Source: Amycolatopsis sp. NBC_00345 (lineage in GTDB: Bacteria; Actinomycetota; Actinomycetes; Mycobacteriales; Pseudonocardiaceae). From it: 64,000 nt of DNA. Both the position numbers and the translations under genes were made by a program. Below, in pieces: positions 9,143-17,087 of the stretch (its first letter is position 1; every line of letters begins with the position of its first letter). The notes beneath the pieces were generated by a model. It did not search any database, was not told where the DNA came from, and saw only the letters and a program-made list of their open reading frames with translations. The stretch lies in contig NZ_CP107995.1 in the NCBI RefSeq assembly GCF_036116635.1, forward strand, positions 6,138,001 through 6,202,000, given 5' to 3'.

Positions 9143-9969
9143 CCGTCCTTTCGCGACTGTTCGCCCGGCGCACGGCCGTCGCCGGCGGGGTGCTGCTCCT
9201 GCTGGTGGTGCTCTTCTGCTTCCTCGGCCCGCTGCTCTACGGCACGGACCAGTCGCACACCGATCTCGCGTCCGCGCGGCTGTCCCCCGGCGGCGGGCAC
9301 CCGCTCGGCACCGACGAACTGGGCTACGACGTGCTCGGCCGGCTGATGGTCGCCGGGCGGACGTCGCTGGTCATCGGCGTGCTGGCCGGGCTGATCGCGA
9401 CCGTGATCGGCGCGGTGTGGGGCGCGGTCGCCGGCTACACCGGCGGCTGGCTCGACACGGTGCTGATGCGGGTGGTCGACACCGGCGTCGCGATCCCGGC
9501 GCTGTTCCTGCTGCTGGTGGCGGCGACGCTGGTGACGCCGAGCGTCGGCGTGCTGGCGCTGCTGATCGGCTGCGTCTCGTGGCTGGTGCCGGCGCGGCTG
9601 ATGCGCGCGGAGACCGTCAGCCTGCGCGAACGCGACTACATCCGCGCGATCACCGTGCTCGGCGCGAGCCGCACGCGCGTGGTCTTCCGGCACATCATCC
9701 CCAACGCGATCGGCACGGTGATGGTGAACGCGACGTTCCAGATCGCCGACGCCATCCTGCTCGTGGCGTACGTGAGCTTCCTCGGCCTGGGCGTGCCCGC
9801 GCCGGCCACGGACTGGGGCGCGATGCTGTCCAAGGGCATCACCTACACCTTCGACGGCGCGTGGTGGCTGATCCTGCCGCCCGGCATCGCGATCGTGCTG
9901 GTGGTGTGCGCGATCAACTTCCTCGGCGACGGGCTGCGCGACGCGTTCGCGGTGAAGGGACGGCGATGA
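9139..9969 (+). CDS. ABC transporter permease, DppC/OppC type
   Basis: The 276-residue protein is the second permease. It has an N-terminal helix, the family motif HPLGTDELGYDVLGRL at about residue 55 and the EAA loop at about residue 160 (RDYIRAITVLGASRTRVVF). ATGA overlaps at both ends tie it to the upstream permease and the downstream ATPase. Together these make a type I peptide-class importer. Confidence 0.92.
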   Translation: MTVLSRLFARRTAVAGGVLLLLVVLFCFLGPLLYGTDQSHTDLASARLSPGGGHPLGTDELGYDVLGRLMVAGRTSLVIGVLAGLIATVIGAVWGAVAGYTGGWLDTVLMRVVDTGVAIPALFLLLVAATLVTPSVGVLALLIGCVSWLVPARLMRAETVSLRERDYIRAITVLGASRTRVVFRHIIPNAIGTVMVNATFQIADAILLVAYVSFLGLGVPAPATDWGAMLSKGITYTFDGAWWLILPPGIAIVLVVCAINFLGDGLRDAFAVKGRR

Positions 9970-11597
9970 GCGACTCGGTGCTCGACCTCCGCGACCTGCG
10001 GGTGGCCTACGGCGACGGCGAACCCGCCGTCGACGGCCTGTCGCTTTCGGTCGCGCCGGGCGAGATCGTGGCGATGGTCGGCGAGTCCGGCTCCGGCAAG
10101 AGCACGGCCGCGCTGGCCGTGCTGGGGCTGCTGCCCGCGTCCGCCACGGTGTCCGGCTCGATCGTCCTCGACGGACAGTCCGTTCTGGACCTGCGCGGCG
10201 AGGCGCTGCGGAAGCTGCGCGGGCAGGGCGCGGGGATGGTGTTCCAGGAGCCGATGACGGCACTGAACCCGTTGCTGCGCATCGGGTTCCAGCTGGCCGA
10301 GGCGATCAGGAACCACGACCCGGAGCCGAAGCGGCACCGGCACTACCACGCGCGGTGCGCCGAGCTGCTGGACCGCGTCGGTGTGCCGGACCCCGAGGCG
10401 CGGCTGAAGCAGTACCCGCACGAGCTGTCCGGCGGGCTCCGGCAGCGCGTGATGATCGCGATCGCGATCGCGGCCGGGCCGCGGCTGATCATCGCGGACG
10501 AGCCGACCACGGCGCTGGACGTCACGGTGCAGCAGCAGATCCTCGACCTGCTGCGCGACATCCGCGACACCGAGGGCACGGCGACACTGCTGATCACGCA
10601 CAACATGGGCGTGGTCGCGGACGTCGCGGACCGGGTGCTGGTGCTGCGGTCCGGGCTGCTGGTCGAGCAGGCGCCGACGGCGGAGCTGTTCGGCTCGCCC
10701 CAGGCCGAGTACACCCGTGAGCTGCTGGCGGCGGTGCCCCGGCTGGGCGCGGGCGTGCACCCCGAGCCCGAGGCGGCGCCGGACCGGCCCGTGCTCGCGC
10801 TGTCGGACATCGTCGTGGAGTACGGCGGACGGCGGGTGGTCGACTCCGTGTCGCTCACCGTGGCGCCGGGCGAAATCGTCGGGCTGGTCGGCGAGTCCGG
10901 GTCCGGGAAGACAACGCTCGGCAACTGCGCGCTGGGCCTGGTCACCCCGAAGTCCGGGCGCGTGGAGGTGCTCGGCGGCCCCCTGCCGCGCGGCACCGGA
11001 CGCGCCGCGCGGGCGGTGCGACAGCAGATCGGCGCGGTGTTCCAGGACCCGGCGTCGTCGCTGGACCCGCGGATGACGGTGGCCCAGACGGTCGCGGAAC
11101 CCCTGGCCGTGCACACCTCGGCCGGGCGCGCGGAGCGGCGGAAGCGGGTGCGGGAGCTGCTCGACGCCGTCGAGCTGCCGGAAGCCCTGATGACCCGGTA
11201 CGGCCACGAGCTGTCCGGTGGGCAGCGCCAGCGCGTGAGCCTCGCGCGGGCACTGGTGCTGGGCCCGAAGCTGCTCATCGCGGACGAGCCGACGAGCGCG
11301 CTGGACGTCTCGGTGCAGGCCGCGGTGCTGGACGTGTTCCGGCGGCTGCACGAGGAGTTCGGCTTCGGCTGCCTGTTCGTCAGCCACGACCTGGCGGTGG
11401 TGGACAGCCTGTGCGACCGCGTGGCGGTGCTGCGCTCGGGTGAGCTGGTGGAGCAGGGGCCGGCCGCGACCGTGCTGCGCGCGCCGGAACACCCGTACAC
11501 CAAGGCGTTGCTGCTGTCCTCCCCCGTGCCGGACCCGGAACTGCAGCGCAGCCGGCGCGAGGCGCTGGCCAGCCCGGACGTGAACCCGGCGGCGTGA
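9966..11597 (+). CDS. Fused dual ATP-binding protein of the peptide-type ABC importer (DppD-DppF fusion)
   Basis: The 543-residue protein contains two complete ABC domains. The first (about 8-240) has Walker A GESGSGKSTAA, signature LSGGLRQRV and Walker B LIIADEP. The second (about 275-510) has Walker A GESGSGKTTLG, signature LSGGQRQRV and LLIADEP. This replaces the separate DppD and DppF subunits and energises import. The ATG at 9966 overlaps the upstream stop; a longer upstream reading frame is only the shadow of the permease gene. The end overlaps the ROK kinase start by four bases (GTGA). Confidence 0.93.
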   Translation: MSDSVLDLRDLRVAYGDGEPAVDGLSLSVAPGEIVAMVGESGSGKSTAALAVLGLLPASATVSGSIVLDGQSVLDLRGEALRKLRGQGAGMVFQEPMTALNPLLRIGFQLAEAIRNHDPEPKRHRHYHARCAELLDRVGVPDPEARLKQYPHELSGGLRQRVMIAIAIAAGPRLIIADEPTTALDVTVQQQILDLLRDIRDTEGTATLLITHNMGVVADVADRVLVLRSGLLVEQAPTAELFGSPQAEYTRELLAAVPRLGAGVHPEPEAAPDRPVLALSDIVVEYGGRRVVDSVSLTVAPGEIVGLVGESGSGKTTLGNCALGLVTPKSGRVEVLGGPLPRGTGRAARAVRQQIGAVFQDPASSLDPRMTVAQTVAEPLAVHTSAGRAERRKRVRELLDAVELPEALMTRYGHELSGGQRQRVSLARALVLGPKLLIADEPTSALDVSVQAAVLDVFRRLHEEFGFGCLFVSHDLAVVDSLCDRVAVLRSGELVEQGPAATVLRAPEHPYTKALLLSSPVPDPELQRSRREALASPDVNPAA

Positions 11598-12499
11598 GCG
11601 GGCTCTGGGCCGGTGTGGACATCGGCGGTTCGAAGACGCTGGCGGTGCTGTGCGGCGCCGACGGCCGCAAACTGGCCTCGGCGACGGCGGACTCCGGCGC
11701 GCACCTCGGCGGGCAGTCCATCCTGGACATCGCCGCCGGACTGGTCCTGTCCCTTGTGGACGATGTCTCGGCGGATGTCTCGGCGCTGGCCGGGGTCGGC
11801 GTCGGCGCGGCCGGGGTGGTCGAGGCGGAAACCGGCACGATCGTGGTGACCGGCGACTCGTTCACCGGCTGGGCGGGCACCGCCGTCAACGCCGGGCTTT
11901 CCGCGCGGCTCGGCGGGGTGCCGGTGCGCACGGAGAACGACGTGAACGCGTTCCTGCTCGGCGAGCTGGCCCCGGGGGAACGGCACGTACTGGGCGTCGC
12001 GCTCGGCACGGGTGTCGGCGGCGCGCTGTACGTGGACGGCCGCCTGCTGCACGGCGGCGGCACCGGCGCGGGCGAGATCGGCCACGTCGGGAACTTCGGG
12101 CCCGCGCCGTGCACCTGCGGGGTGCCCGGTCACCTGGAGGCGTACGCGTCCGGCCGTTCCCTGGCCCGCCGCTACACCGAGGCGACGGGCGTCTCGCTGC
12201 CCGCCGCCTCGGTCGCCGCCGCCGCTTTGGCTGGTGACGAAGCGGCTCTTGGCGTTTTCACCGACGCGGGCCGCTTCCTGGGCGAGGCGATCACGCACGC
12301 GGGCGGGCTGCTGGGCATCAGCACCGCCGTGGTCGGCGGTTCCGTGACGAACTCGTGGGCACTGCTGGAAAAGCCGATGCAAACGGCGCTGGCCGAGCAC
12401 CCGCTGCTGTCCGGTTCACCCGTCGAGGTGCGGCTTTCGCGGTGGGGCGCGGACGCGATCGCCCTCGGCGCGGTCAGCCTGGTTCGGTCACGCGGCTGA
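11594..12499 (+). CDS. ROK-family sugar kinase-like protein
   Basis: The 301-residue protein lacks an HTH and has the ROK kinase features: GVDIGGSKTLAVL phosphate loop, RTENDVNAF with the catalytic Asp at about 116, GTGVGGALY, and a zinc-type motif reading CTCGVPGHLE, where the third cysteine of the usual CxCGxxGC is histidine. It probably phosphorylates a sugar or amino sugar released inside the cell. Being the last gene of the ABC operon, it suggests that the imported compound carries a sugar. The substrate cannot be told from sequence. Confidence 0.86.
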   Translation: MSGLWAGVDIGGSKTLAVLCGADGRKLASATADSGAHLGGQSILDIAAGLVLSLVDDVSADVSALAGVGVGAAGVVEAETGTIVVTGDSFTGWAGTAVNAGLSARLGGVPVRTENDVNAFLLGELAPGERHVLGVALGTGVGGALYVDGRLLHGGGTGAGEIGHVGNFGPAPCTCGVPGHLEAYASGRSLARRYTEATGVSLPAASVAAAALAGDEAALGVFTDAGRFLGEAITHAGGLLGISTAVVGGSVTNSWALLEKPMQTALAEHPLLSGSPVEVRLSRWGADAIALGAVSLVRSRG

Positions 12500-13019
12500 C
12501 CATCGCCACGACCCGGCGCAGCGACGGCTCCGGGTCGAAGTCCGGGACCGGCATCGTGAGCTGGTGGAAGACCAGGCCGTCGAGGTGGTCGAGCAGCAGC
12601 CGCAGGTCGGCGGGCGGGTCGGGCGAGCCGGCCGCGGTCAGCCAGGCCAGCAGCGGGGCGAAGGCGTGCGCGCCGGACGCGGCGAGCTGGTGCCGGAGGT
12701 GGTCGTCCCAGGCCGCTTCGAGGTGCAGCGCGTAGCAGGCGAGGGTTTCGACGCGGCCTTCGCCCAGCTGGTAGCGGACGAAGCCGACAAGAGCACCGGC
12801 GAGGTCGTCCGGACGGCTCGCCGCCAGCAGCTCACCCCGGTCGTGCTCGTGCGCGGCGACGTGGGTCAGCACCCCGGACAGCAACGCGTGCCGGGTGCGG
12901 AAGTGGTTGGACGTGGTGCCCGCGGGCAACCCGGCGTGCGCGTCGACGGCGCGGTGAGTCAGCTGCCGCGCGCCCTGGGCGGCGGCATCGGGGGTCTGGC
13001 CTGCGCGCTCGCGCTGCAC
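12474..13019 (-). CDS. TetR-family regulator with missing N-terminus (probably damaged)
   Basis: The C-terminal part is a normal TetR protein: the HTH core LTHRAVDAHAGLPAGTTSNHF is followed by a ligand domain. However, the usual first helix (a start plus RERIL-DAALELL-like stretch) is absent. Upstream of about 12964 the frame is just the antisense of a monooxygenase fragment. GTG codons at 13019 or 13046 could serve as fortuitous starts, so a product is possible but would have a defective DNA-binding domain. The gene overlaps the convergent ROK kinase by 26 bases. The coordinates of the start are arbitrary. Confidence 0.55.
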   Translation of the reverse strand: MQRERAGQTPDAAAQGARQLTHRAVDAHAGLPAGTTSNHFRTRHALLSGVLTHVAAHEHDRGELLAASRPDDLAGALVGFVRYQLGEGRVETLACYALHLEAAWDDHLRHQLAASGAHAFAPLLAWLTAAGSPDPPADLRLLLDHLDGLVFHQLTMPVPDFDPEPSLRRVVAMVSRVTEPG

Positions 13020-13320
13020 GGCGCGGGGGTCGAGGTGGAACGGCACGCGAGCTGGCCGGTCGCGGGACGGCGCTGGGCATGTGGCCGCAGGCGCTGCGGG
13101 CCCTCGACGCGATCGGGCTCGGCGAGCAGGTGCGCGCGACCGGCGTGCGGCAGCGGGAGATGATGTTCCGCCGGCCCGACGGGTCCACGATCGCCCGGAT
13201 GGACGTCGGCCGGCCCAGGGGCGCCTGACGATGTACCCACCGCTGACGGGTGTGCGCAACAGGGTGTTCCGCACCGCCGGGTTGGCCGGGCCACCCGAGC
13301 GGAGCACGGCCCGGGCGTGA
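12966..13320 (+). pseudogene. Remnant of an FAD-dependent monooxygenase
   Basis: Pieces of a PHBH-type flavoprotein monooxygenase survive in three frames. The dinucleotide-binding start (GGGIGGLACALALHGAGVEVE) lies at about 12978-13040, without a preceding start codon. After a frameshift, GTALGMWPQALRALDAIG runs from about 13068 to a stop at 13228. A last piece (about 13231-13320, RNRVFRTAGLAGP) may be the original C-terminus in a third frame. The bulk of the enzyme is missing. It abuts the beheaded TetR gene, so both were probably damaged by one deletion across a divergent regulator/enzyme pair. Confidence 0.7.
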
Positions 13321-13340
13321 GCGGCTATCGGCGCCGTGAC

Positions 13341-15446
13341 CTAACCAGCCAGTGTCCAGGTGACCGTGTCCGTGTACGCGTGGCCGCCGCGGACGCCGGT
13401 CAGCTTCACCACGTTCGCGCCCGGTGAGAGGGTGACCGGCCACGTGTAGATGTGGTCCGCGGAGGCTTTCGGCGCACCGGTCGCGACGCCGTTGATCGTC
13501 AGCGAGACCGTGTCGACGCCGTTGCCGTAGGCCTTCACCGTGGTCGCCGCCGTGGTCCGATCGGTCCAGCGCCTGCTGGTCAGGTAGACGAACGGCGTGG
13601 TCGTCCAATTGGCCTTGTACCAGTAGAACGCGTCCTTGCGGACCTGCCGGTCGTAGGTCACCAGGCCCTTGTCGTTGCGGCCGAGCGTGTCGCCCTCGGT
13701 GCGCCCGTCCGAGGCGAAGTCGAACATGTTCCAGACGAACGTGCCCCACAGGTAGGGCCGCGTCTCGATCTGCTTCCACGTGTTCTCCTGCACCAGCGTC
13801 TCGTACTCCTCCGGGTGCGTGCGCGACGGGATGACCGGCGGCTTCACCGTGGAGTTCTCCACGTGCTGGCTGATGCTGCCGCCCGCGCCGTACTCGCTGA
13901 TCGCGATCCGGCGGCCCGGGTCCGCCGCGTGCAGCTGGTCGGTCCACGGGCCGGGGCCGGGCGCGGACAGGTCGTACCAGCCGAAATACTTGTTGTAAGC
14001 CGACAGATCGGCGTGGTCCGACACCGAGTCCTGGCCGCCCCGGTTGTTGGCGTAGGTGGACAGCCGCGTCGGGTCCTCGGCCTTCACCTGGCCGGCGAGC
14101 GCCTGCAGGAGGTCGTTCGTGACGGCGTCGCTCTTCGCCTGTTCGTTGCCGATGCCCCAGAACGCGATCGACGGGTGGTTGTAGTTCTGCCGGATCAGCT
14201 CGGACATCTGCTGCGCGGCGTTCGCGCGGAACGCGGCGCTGTCAGTGACGCCGTTGACCAGCGGAATCTCCGCCCAGACGACGTAACCACGCTGGTCGGC
14301 GAGGTCGTAGACGTGCTGAGACTGCTGGTAGTGCGCGGTCCGCAGCGCGTTGACGCCCATCTCGTCCATCAGGTCGAAGTCCTGGTCGCGCTGCCGGTCC
14401 GCGACGGCCCAGCCCTCGTCGAGGCGGTCCTGGTGGGCGTTGACGCCGTGCAGGGCCACGTGCCGGCCGTTGAGGAAGAAGCCGGTGTTCGCGTCCACAG
14501 TGGACGTCCGCAGGCCTAAGGACACGCTGACGGAGTCGGTGACCTGGCCGGAGCTCGCGTCGACGACCTCGGCGGTCGCGCGGTACAGGTACGGGTCCGC
14601 CTTGCCCTGCCAGCGGTGCGGCTTCGGGATCTCGACCCGCTGCGTGACGTCGGCGTCGGCCGCGGCGGCGACCTCCTGCGGCGGGGACAGCACCGTCGCG
14701 GCGACCTTGCCGCTCGCGTCGGCGACCACCGTCCGCACGCGGACCTGCCGGGTGGTGGTGCCGCTGTTGCGCGCCTTGGTGGTGACGTCGACGCTCGCCG
14801 CCTCGGCCGTCACGGAACGCTGGGCGAGGTACACGCCCGGGCCGCCGAAGTCGTCCATCCGGACGCCGAGCCGGTCGACGGCGACGAGGGAGACGTCACG
14901 GTAGATGCCGCCGAAGAACGTGTAGTCCGCGCTCAGCGGGGCGACGTCGGGCTGGCTCGAGTTGTCGACGCGCACGGCGATCACGTTGTCGAGGCCGGTC
15001 CGCAACGCGCTCGTGGCGTCGAAGCGGAACGTCGCGTAGCCGCCCCGGTGCTGGCCGAGGTGCACGCCGTTGACCCATACGTCGGCAACGGTGTTGACCC
15101 CGTCGAACTGCAGCCACAGCTGCTTGCCCGCCAGCGACGGCGAGGGCGTGAAGTGCTTCCGGTACCAGCCCGTCCCGCGGTAGTAGTCGCCGCCGCCGTC
15201 CTGGCCGTCGAGGTTGTTCCAGGTGTGCGGCACGACCACGTGTGTCCACGCGGTGTCCGGGAACCCCGGGGCCTCCGCGCCCGGCACGTCTTCACGGGCG
15301 AACCGCCAGCCGGCGTCGAGGCCGACCTGCTCGCGCGCCTTCGCGCCCGCCCCGTCCGGAGCAGCGGAAACCCCTGGGGCGAAAGCGAATCCGGAGACGC
15401 TGAGGACCACGGCCAATGCCACGGACAACCATCGTGAGCGGCGCAC
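13341..15446 (-). CDS. Secreted glycoside hydrolase family 2 protein (beta-galactosidase type)
   Basis: The 701-residue enzyme has a signal peptide (residues 1 to about 28, ending VSAAP), a GH2 sugar-binding domain (about 45-200), an immunoglobulin-like domain and a TIM barrel. The catalytic acid/base lies in GNEQ at about residue 435 and the nucleophile in ISEYG at about residue 518. A C-terminal Ig-like domain follows (about 620-701). It would cleave beta-galactosides or related beta-glycosides outside the cell; exact specificity is uncertain. An inverted repeat sits just upstream of its start. Confidence 0.9.
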   Translation of the reverse strand: MRRSRWLSVALAVVLSVSGFAFAPGVSAAPDGAGAKAREQVGLDAGWRFAREDVPGAEAPGFPDTAWTHVVVPHTWNNLDGQDGGGDYYRGTGWYRKHFTPSPSLAGKQLWLQFDGVNTVADVWVNGVHLGQHRGGYATFRFDATSALRTGLDNVIAVRVDNSSQPDVAPLSADYTFFGGIYRDVSLVAVDRLGVRMDDFGGPGVYLAQRSVTAEAASVDVTTKARNSGTTTRQVRVRTVVADASGKVAATVLSPPQEVAAAADADVTQRVEIPKPHRWQGKADPYLYRATAEVVDASSGQVTDSVSVSLGLRTSTVDANTGFFLNGRHVALHGVNAHQDRLDEGWAVADRQRDQDFDLMDEMGVNALRTAHYQQSQHVYDLADQRGYVVWAEIPLVNGVTDSAAFRANAAQQMSELIRQNYNHPSIAFWGIGNEQAKSDAVTNDLLQALAGQVKAEDPTRLSTYANNRGGQDSVSDHADLSAYNKYFGWYDLSAPGPGPWTDQLHAADPGRRIAISEYGAGGSISQHVENSTVKPPVIPSRTHPEEYETLVQENTWKQIETRPYLWGTFVWNMFDFASDGRTEGDTLGRNDKGLVTYDRQVRKDAFYWYKANWTTTPFVYLTSRRWTDRTTAATTVKAYGNGVDTVSLTINGVATGAPKASADHIYTWPVTLSPGANVVKLTGVRGGHAYTDTVTWTLAG

Positions 15447-15460
15447 GAGACCACCTCGAT

Positions 15461-15476
15461 ATTCATGGATATGAAT
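15461..15476. promoter_or_regulatory. Inverted repeat upstream of GH2 gene, possible operator
   Basis: ATTCAT and ATGAAT form a perfect inverted repeat around GGAT, 15-30 bases upstream of the GH2 start. The AT-rich character stands out in this GC-rich region. The binding protein is unknown. Confidence 0.35.
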
Positions 15477-15782
15477 GAAGTCCAGACACTTGAACGGCTC
15501 CGCAATGTAGTCGCGTCATTACGCGTGCGTCAACAATCGGGCCGTGACCACCGAAACCCGGCCAAGTTCCGGACCGCCCGGGCCCGCGGGTCCGGGCCAC
15601 GAGGCCGTTCCAGGAGTAACGTCCTCGCGAACCGGCGGTGCGGCAGAGGGAACCGGGCGGGCCAGATGATCACCGGAAACGCGAGGCGGGCGGGGCGGGA
15701 GTGCTCCCGGGAGCCGGGCGAGGCCGTCCCCATCGGGAAGCTGGGCCGGAACGCGATCCCCCTGCCTGCTGACATACGCCCA

Positions 15783-15798
15783 CTTGGTCTATACCATT
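15783..15798. promoter_or_regulatory. GntR/DasR-like palindrome upstream of the MBL gene
   Basis: TGGTCTATACCA resembles the core of the DasR dre site (TGGTCTAGACCA), with one mismatch in the centre. It lies 70-85 bases upstream of the MBL-fold gene. This is a similarity to a known operator class, not proof of DasR control. Confidence 0.3.
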
Positions 15799-15867
15799 CG
15801 AAGGTCAGTGATCCACTACCATGCGGTGGTCCGGTATCACGGCGGCACGGCCCACGAGGGGGATTCC

Positions 15868-16806
15868 ATGCCCGCCATCAGGCGCAACATCGTCCCGCTC
15901 AGGTATTCCGACCCGAGCGTGGTCGCTTATGTCCGCAGTCCGAGCGATTGGCTGGTGTCCAACTGCGGCTGGATCCGGGGCCGTGACGGTGTCCTGCTCG
16001 TGGACACCTGCGGCACCGAGCGCGACACGCTCGACCTGGTCAAGGACGTGCGGAAGTACTCCACGGTCGAGATGCCGCTGACGCTCGTCATCACGCACGC
16101 GCACGGCACGCACCACAACGGCGCGGGCGTCGCGCTGCGCAACGGCGGCCGGATCCTGGCCGCGCCGGCCGCGGTGCCGATCGTGCGGGCCGGGCCGCAG
16201 CGGAACGAAGAGGCGTTCACCTGCAGCCATTGGGGCACGCTCGAGGCCCCCGACCCCGAAGCGGTCTACGCGGTGACGGCGCCTGCGGAGATCAACCTCG
16301 GCGGTGTGGTCGTGGAGATCGTGCCGTTCCCCGGCGTCGCGCACACCGACGGCGACCTGGTGCTGTTCGAGCCCCGGACCGGCACGCTGTTCACCGGTGA
16401 CCTGCTGTCCGTCGGCGCGACGCCGATGGCGGTGCACGGCTCGGTGCCGGGCTGGCTCGACGCGCTGGAGTGGCTGGACAAGATGTTCCCGGGCGTGCGC
16501 ACGTTCGTGCCCGGCCACGGCGGGCTCAGCCACCCGGGCAGCTTCCCGGTCGCGGTGCTGCGCACCTACCTGCACTGGCTGCTCGACGCCACCGCCACGG
16601 AAGGCACCCCCGACTTCCCCGCGCTCGCCACCATCGCCCGCCGCCGCTGGCCGCACTGGAACAACCCGGAACGCCACGTCGGCAACCTCATGCGCGCCCA
16701 CGCCGACCAGCACGGCGGCCACCTCCAGGAGGACAAGGCGATCAGCGCCATCCTGGACGCCGCGGGCGGCAAGATCGACCTCGACGCCCGGCTGGGCCTG
16801 GACTGA
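15868..16806 (+). CDS. MBL-fold metallo-hydrolase with altered metal motif
   Basis: The 312-residue protein has the metallo-beta-lactamase fold order: DTCGTERDTL, then the histidine motif at residues 77-82 reading HAHGTH, then PGVAHTDGDLVLF, GDLLSVGATPM and FVPGHGG. In most hydrolases the fifth position of HxHxDH is Asp and binds the second metal; here it is Thr, so binding of one metal ion or a changed reaction is likely. I chose the ATG at 15868, with GAGGGGG seven bases upstream, over an earlier in-frame codon. A GC-rich inverted repeat (16815-16834) follows the stop and may end transcription. Confidence 0.85.
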   Translation: MPAIRRNIVPLRYSDPSVVAYVRSPSDWLVSNCGWIRGRDGVLLVDTCGTERDTLDLVKDVRKYSTVEMPLTLVITHAHGTHHNGAGVALRNGGRILAAPAAVPIVRAGPQRNEEAFTCSHWGTLEAPDPEAVYAVTAPAEINLGGVVVEIVPFPGVAHTDGDLVLFEPRTGTLFTGDLLSVGATPMAVHGSVPGWLDALEWLDKMFPGVRTFVPGHGGLSHPGSFPVAVLRTYLHWLLDATATEGTPDFPALATIARRRWPHWNNPERHVGNLMRAHADQHGGHLQEDKAISAILDAAGGKIDLDARLGLD

Positions 16807-16921
16807 GACGCCCTCGGCCGGCGTGATCCGGCCGCTTCACCCCGTGGGGTCTCGCCGTCGTCAGCCGGCAACAGCGACCCTGCCGGGCAGTCAGCGAGGC
16901 ACAAGCCGAAAGCGGGTCGTC

Positions 16922-17056
16922 ATGCGGAAAACTTGCCCGGAATGTCTCGGGTCGGGGCTGGACCGGGACCGGAAGGCGTGCGGCCGGTGCGGCGGGCTCG
17001 GAGACGTCTACGAGTTGCGCCGCTCGAAAGGGCTCGTGAGTGTTGATGACGGTTAG
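16922..17056 (+). CDS. 44-residue zinc-ribbon (DnaJ central-domain-like) protein
   Basis: This tiny protein has two CxxCxGxG motifs (CPECLGSG and CGRCGGLG) separated by seven residues. They make one zinc site of the kind found in the DnaJ cysteine-rich domain and in small tryptophan-RNA-binding-attenuator inhibitors. There is no J domain. Its last residues (about GLVSVDDG) and its stop codon are encoded by the large palindromic repeat at 17031-17080, with the TAG at the centre of the palindrome. The original C-terminus may therefore have been replaced. Function is unknown. Confidence 0.6.
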   Translation: MRKTCPECLGSGLDRDRKACGRCGGLGDVYELRRSKGLVSVDDG

Positions 17057-17080
17057 AACCGTCATCAACACTCACGAGCC
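17031..17080. repeat. Perfect 24-bp-arm palindrome, copy 1 of an intergenic repeat; likely bidirectional terminator
   Basis: Arms 17031-17054 and 17057-17080 are perfect reverse complements around a 2-base centre (AG). The arm core reads GTGAGTGTTGATGACGGTT. It lies 8 bases after the stop of the leftward siderophore-binding-protein gene and covers the end of the rightward zinc-ribbon gene. A second copy at 33082-33129 differs only by paired changes. It would form a very stable hairpin in RNA from either strand, but without a U tract. Confidence 0.85.
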
Positions 17081-17087
17081 TTCCCCG

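Larger units (their letters stand above)
15447..15867. other. 421-bp divergent intergenic region between GH2 and MBL genes
   Basis: This gap holds the promoters of the leftward GH2 gene and the rightward MBL gene. No convincing open reading frame is seen. Two repeat-like sites are described separately: ATTCAT/ATGAAT next to the GH2 gene, and a TGGTCTATACCA site next to the MBL gene. Confidence 0.6.
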
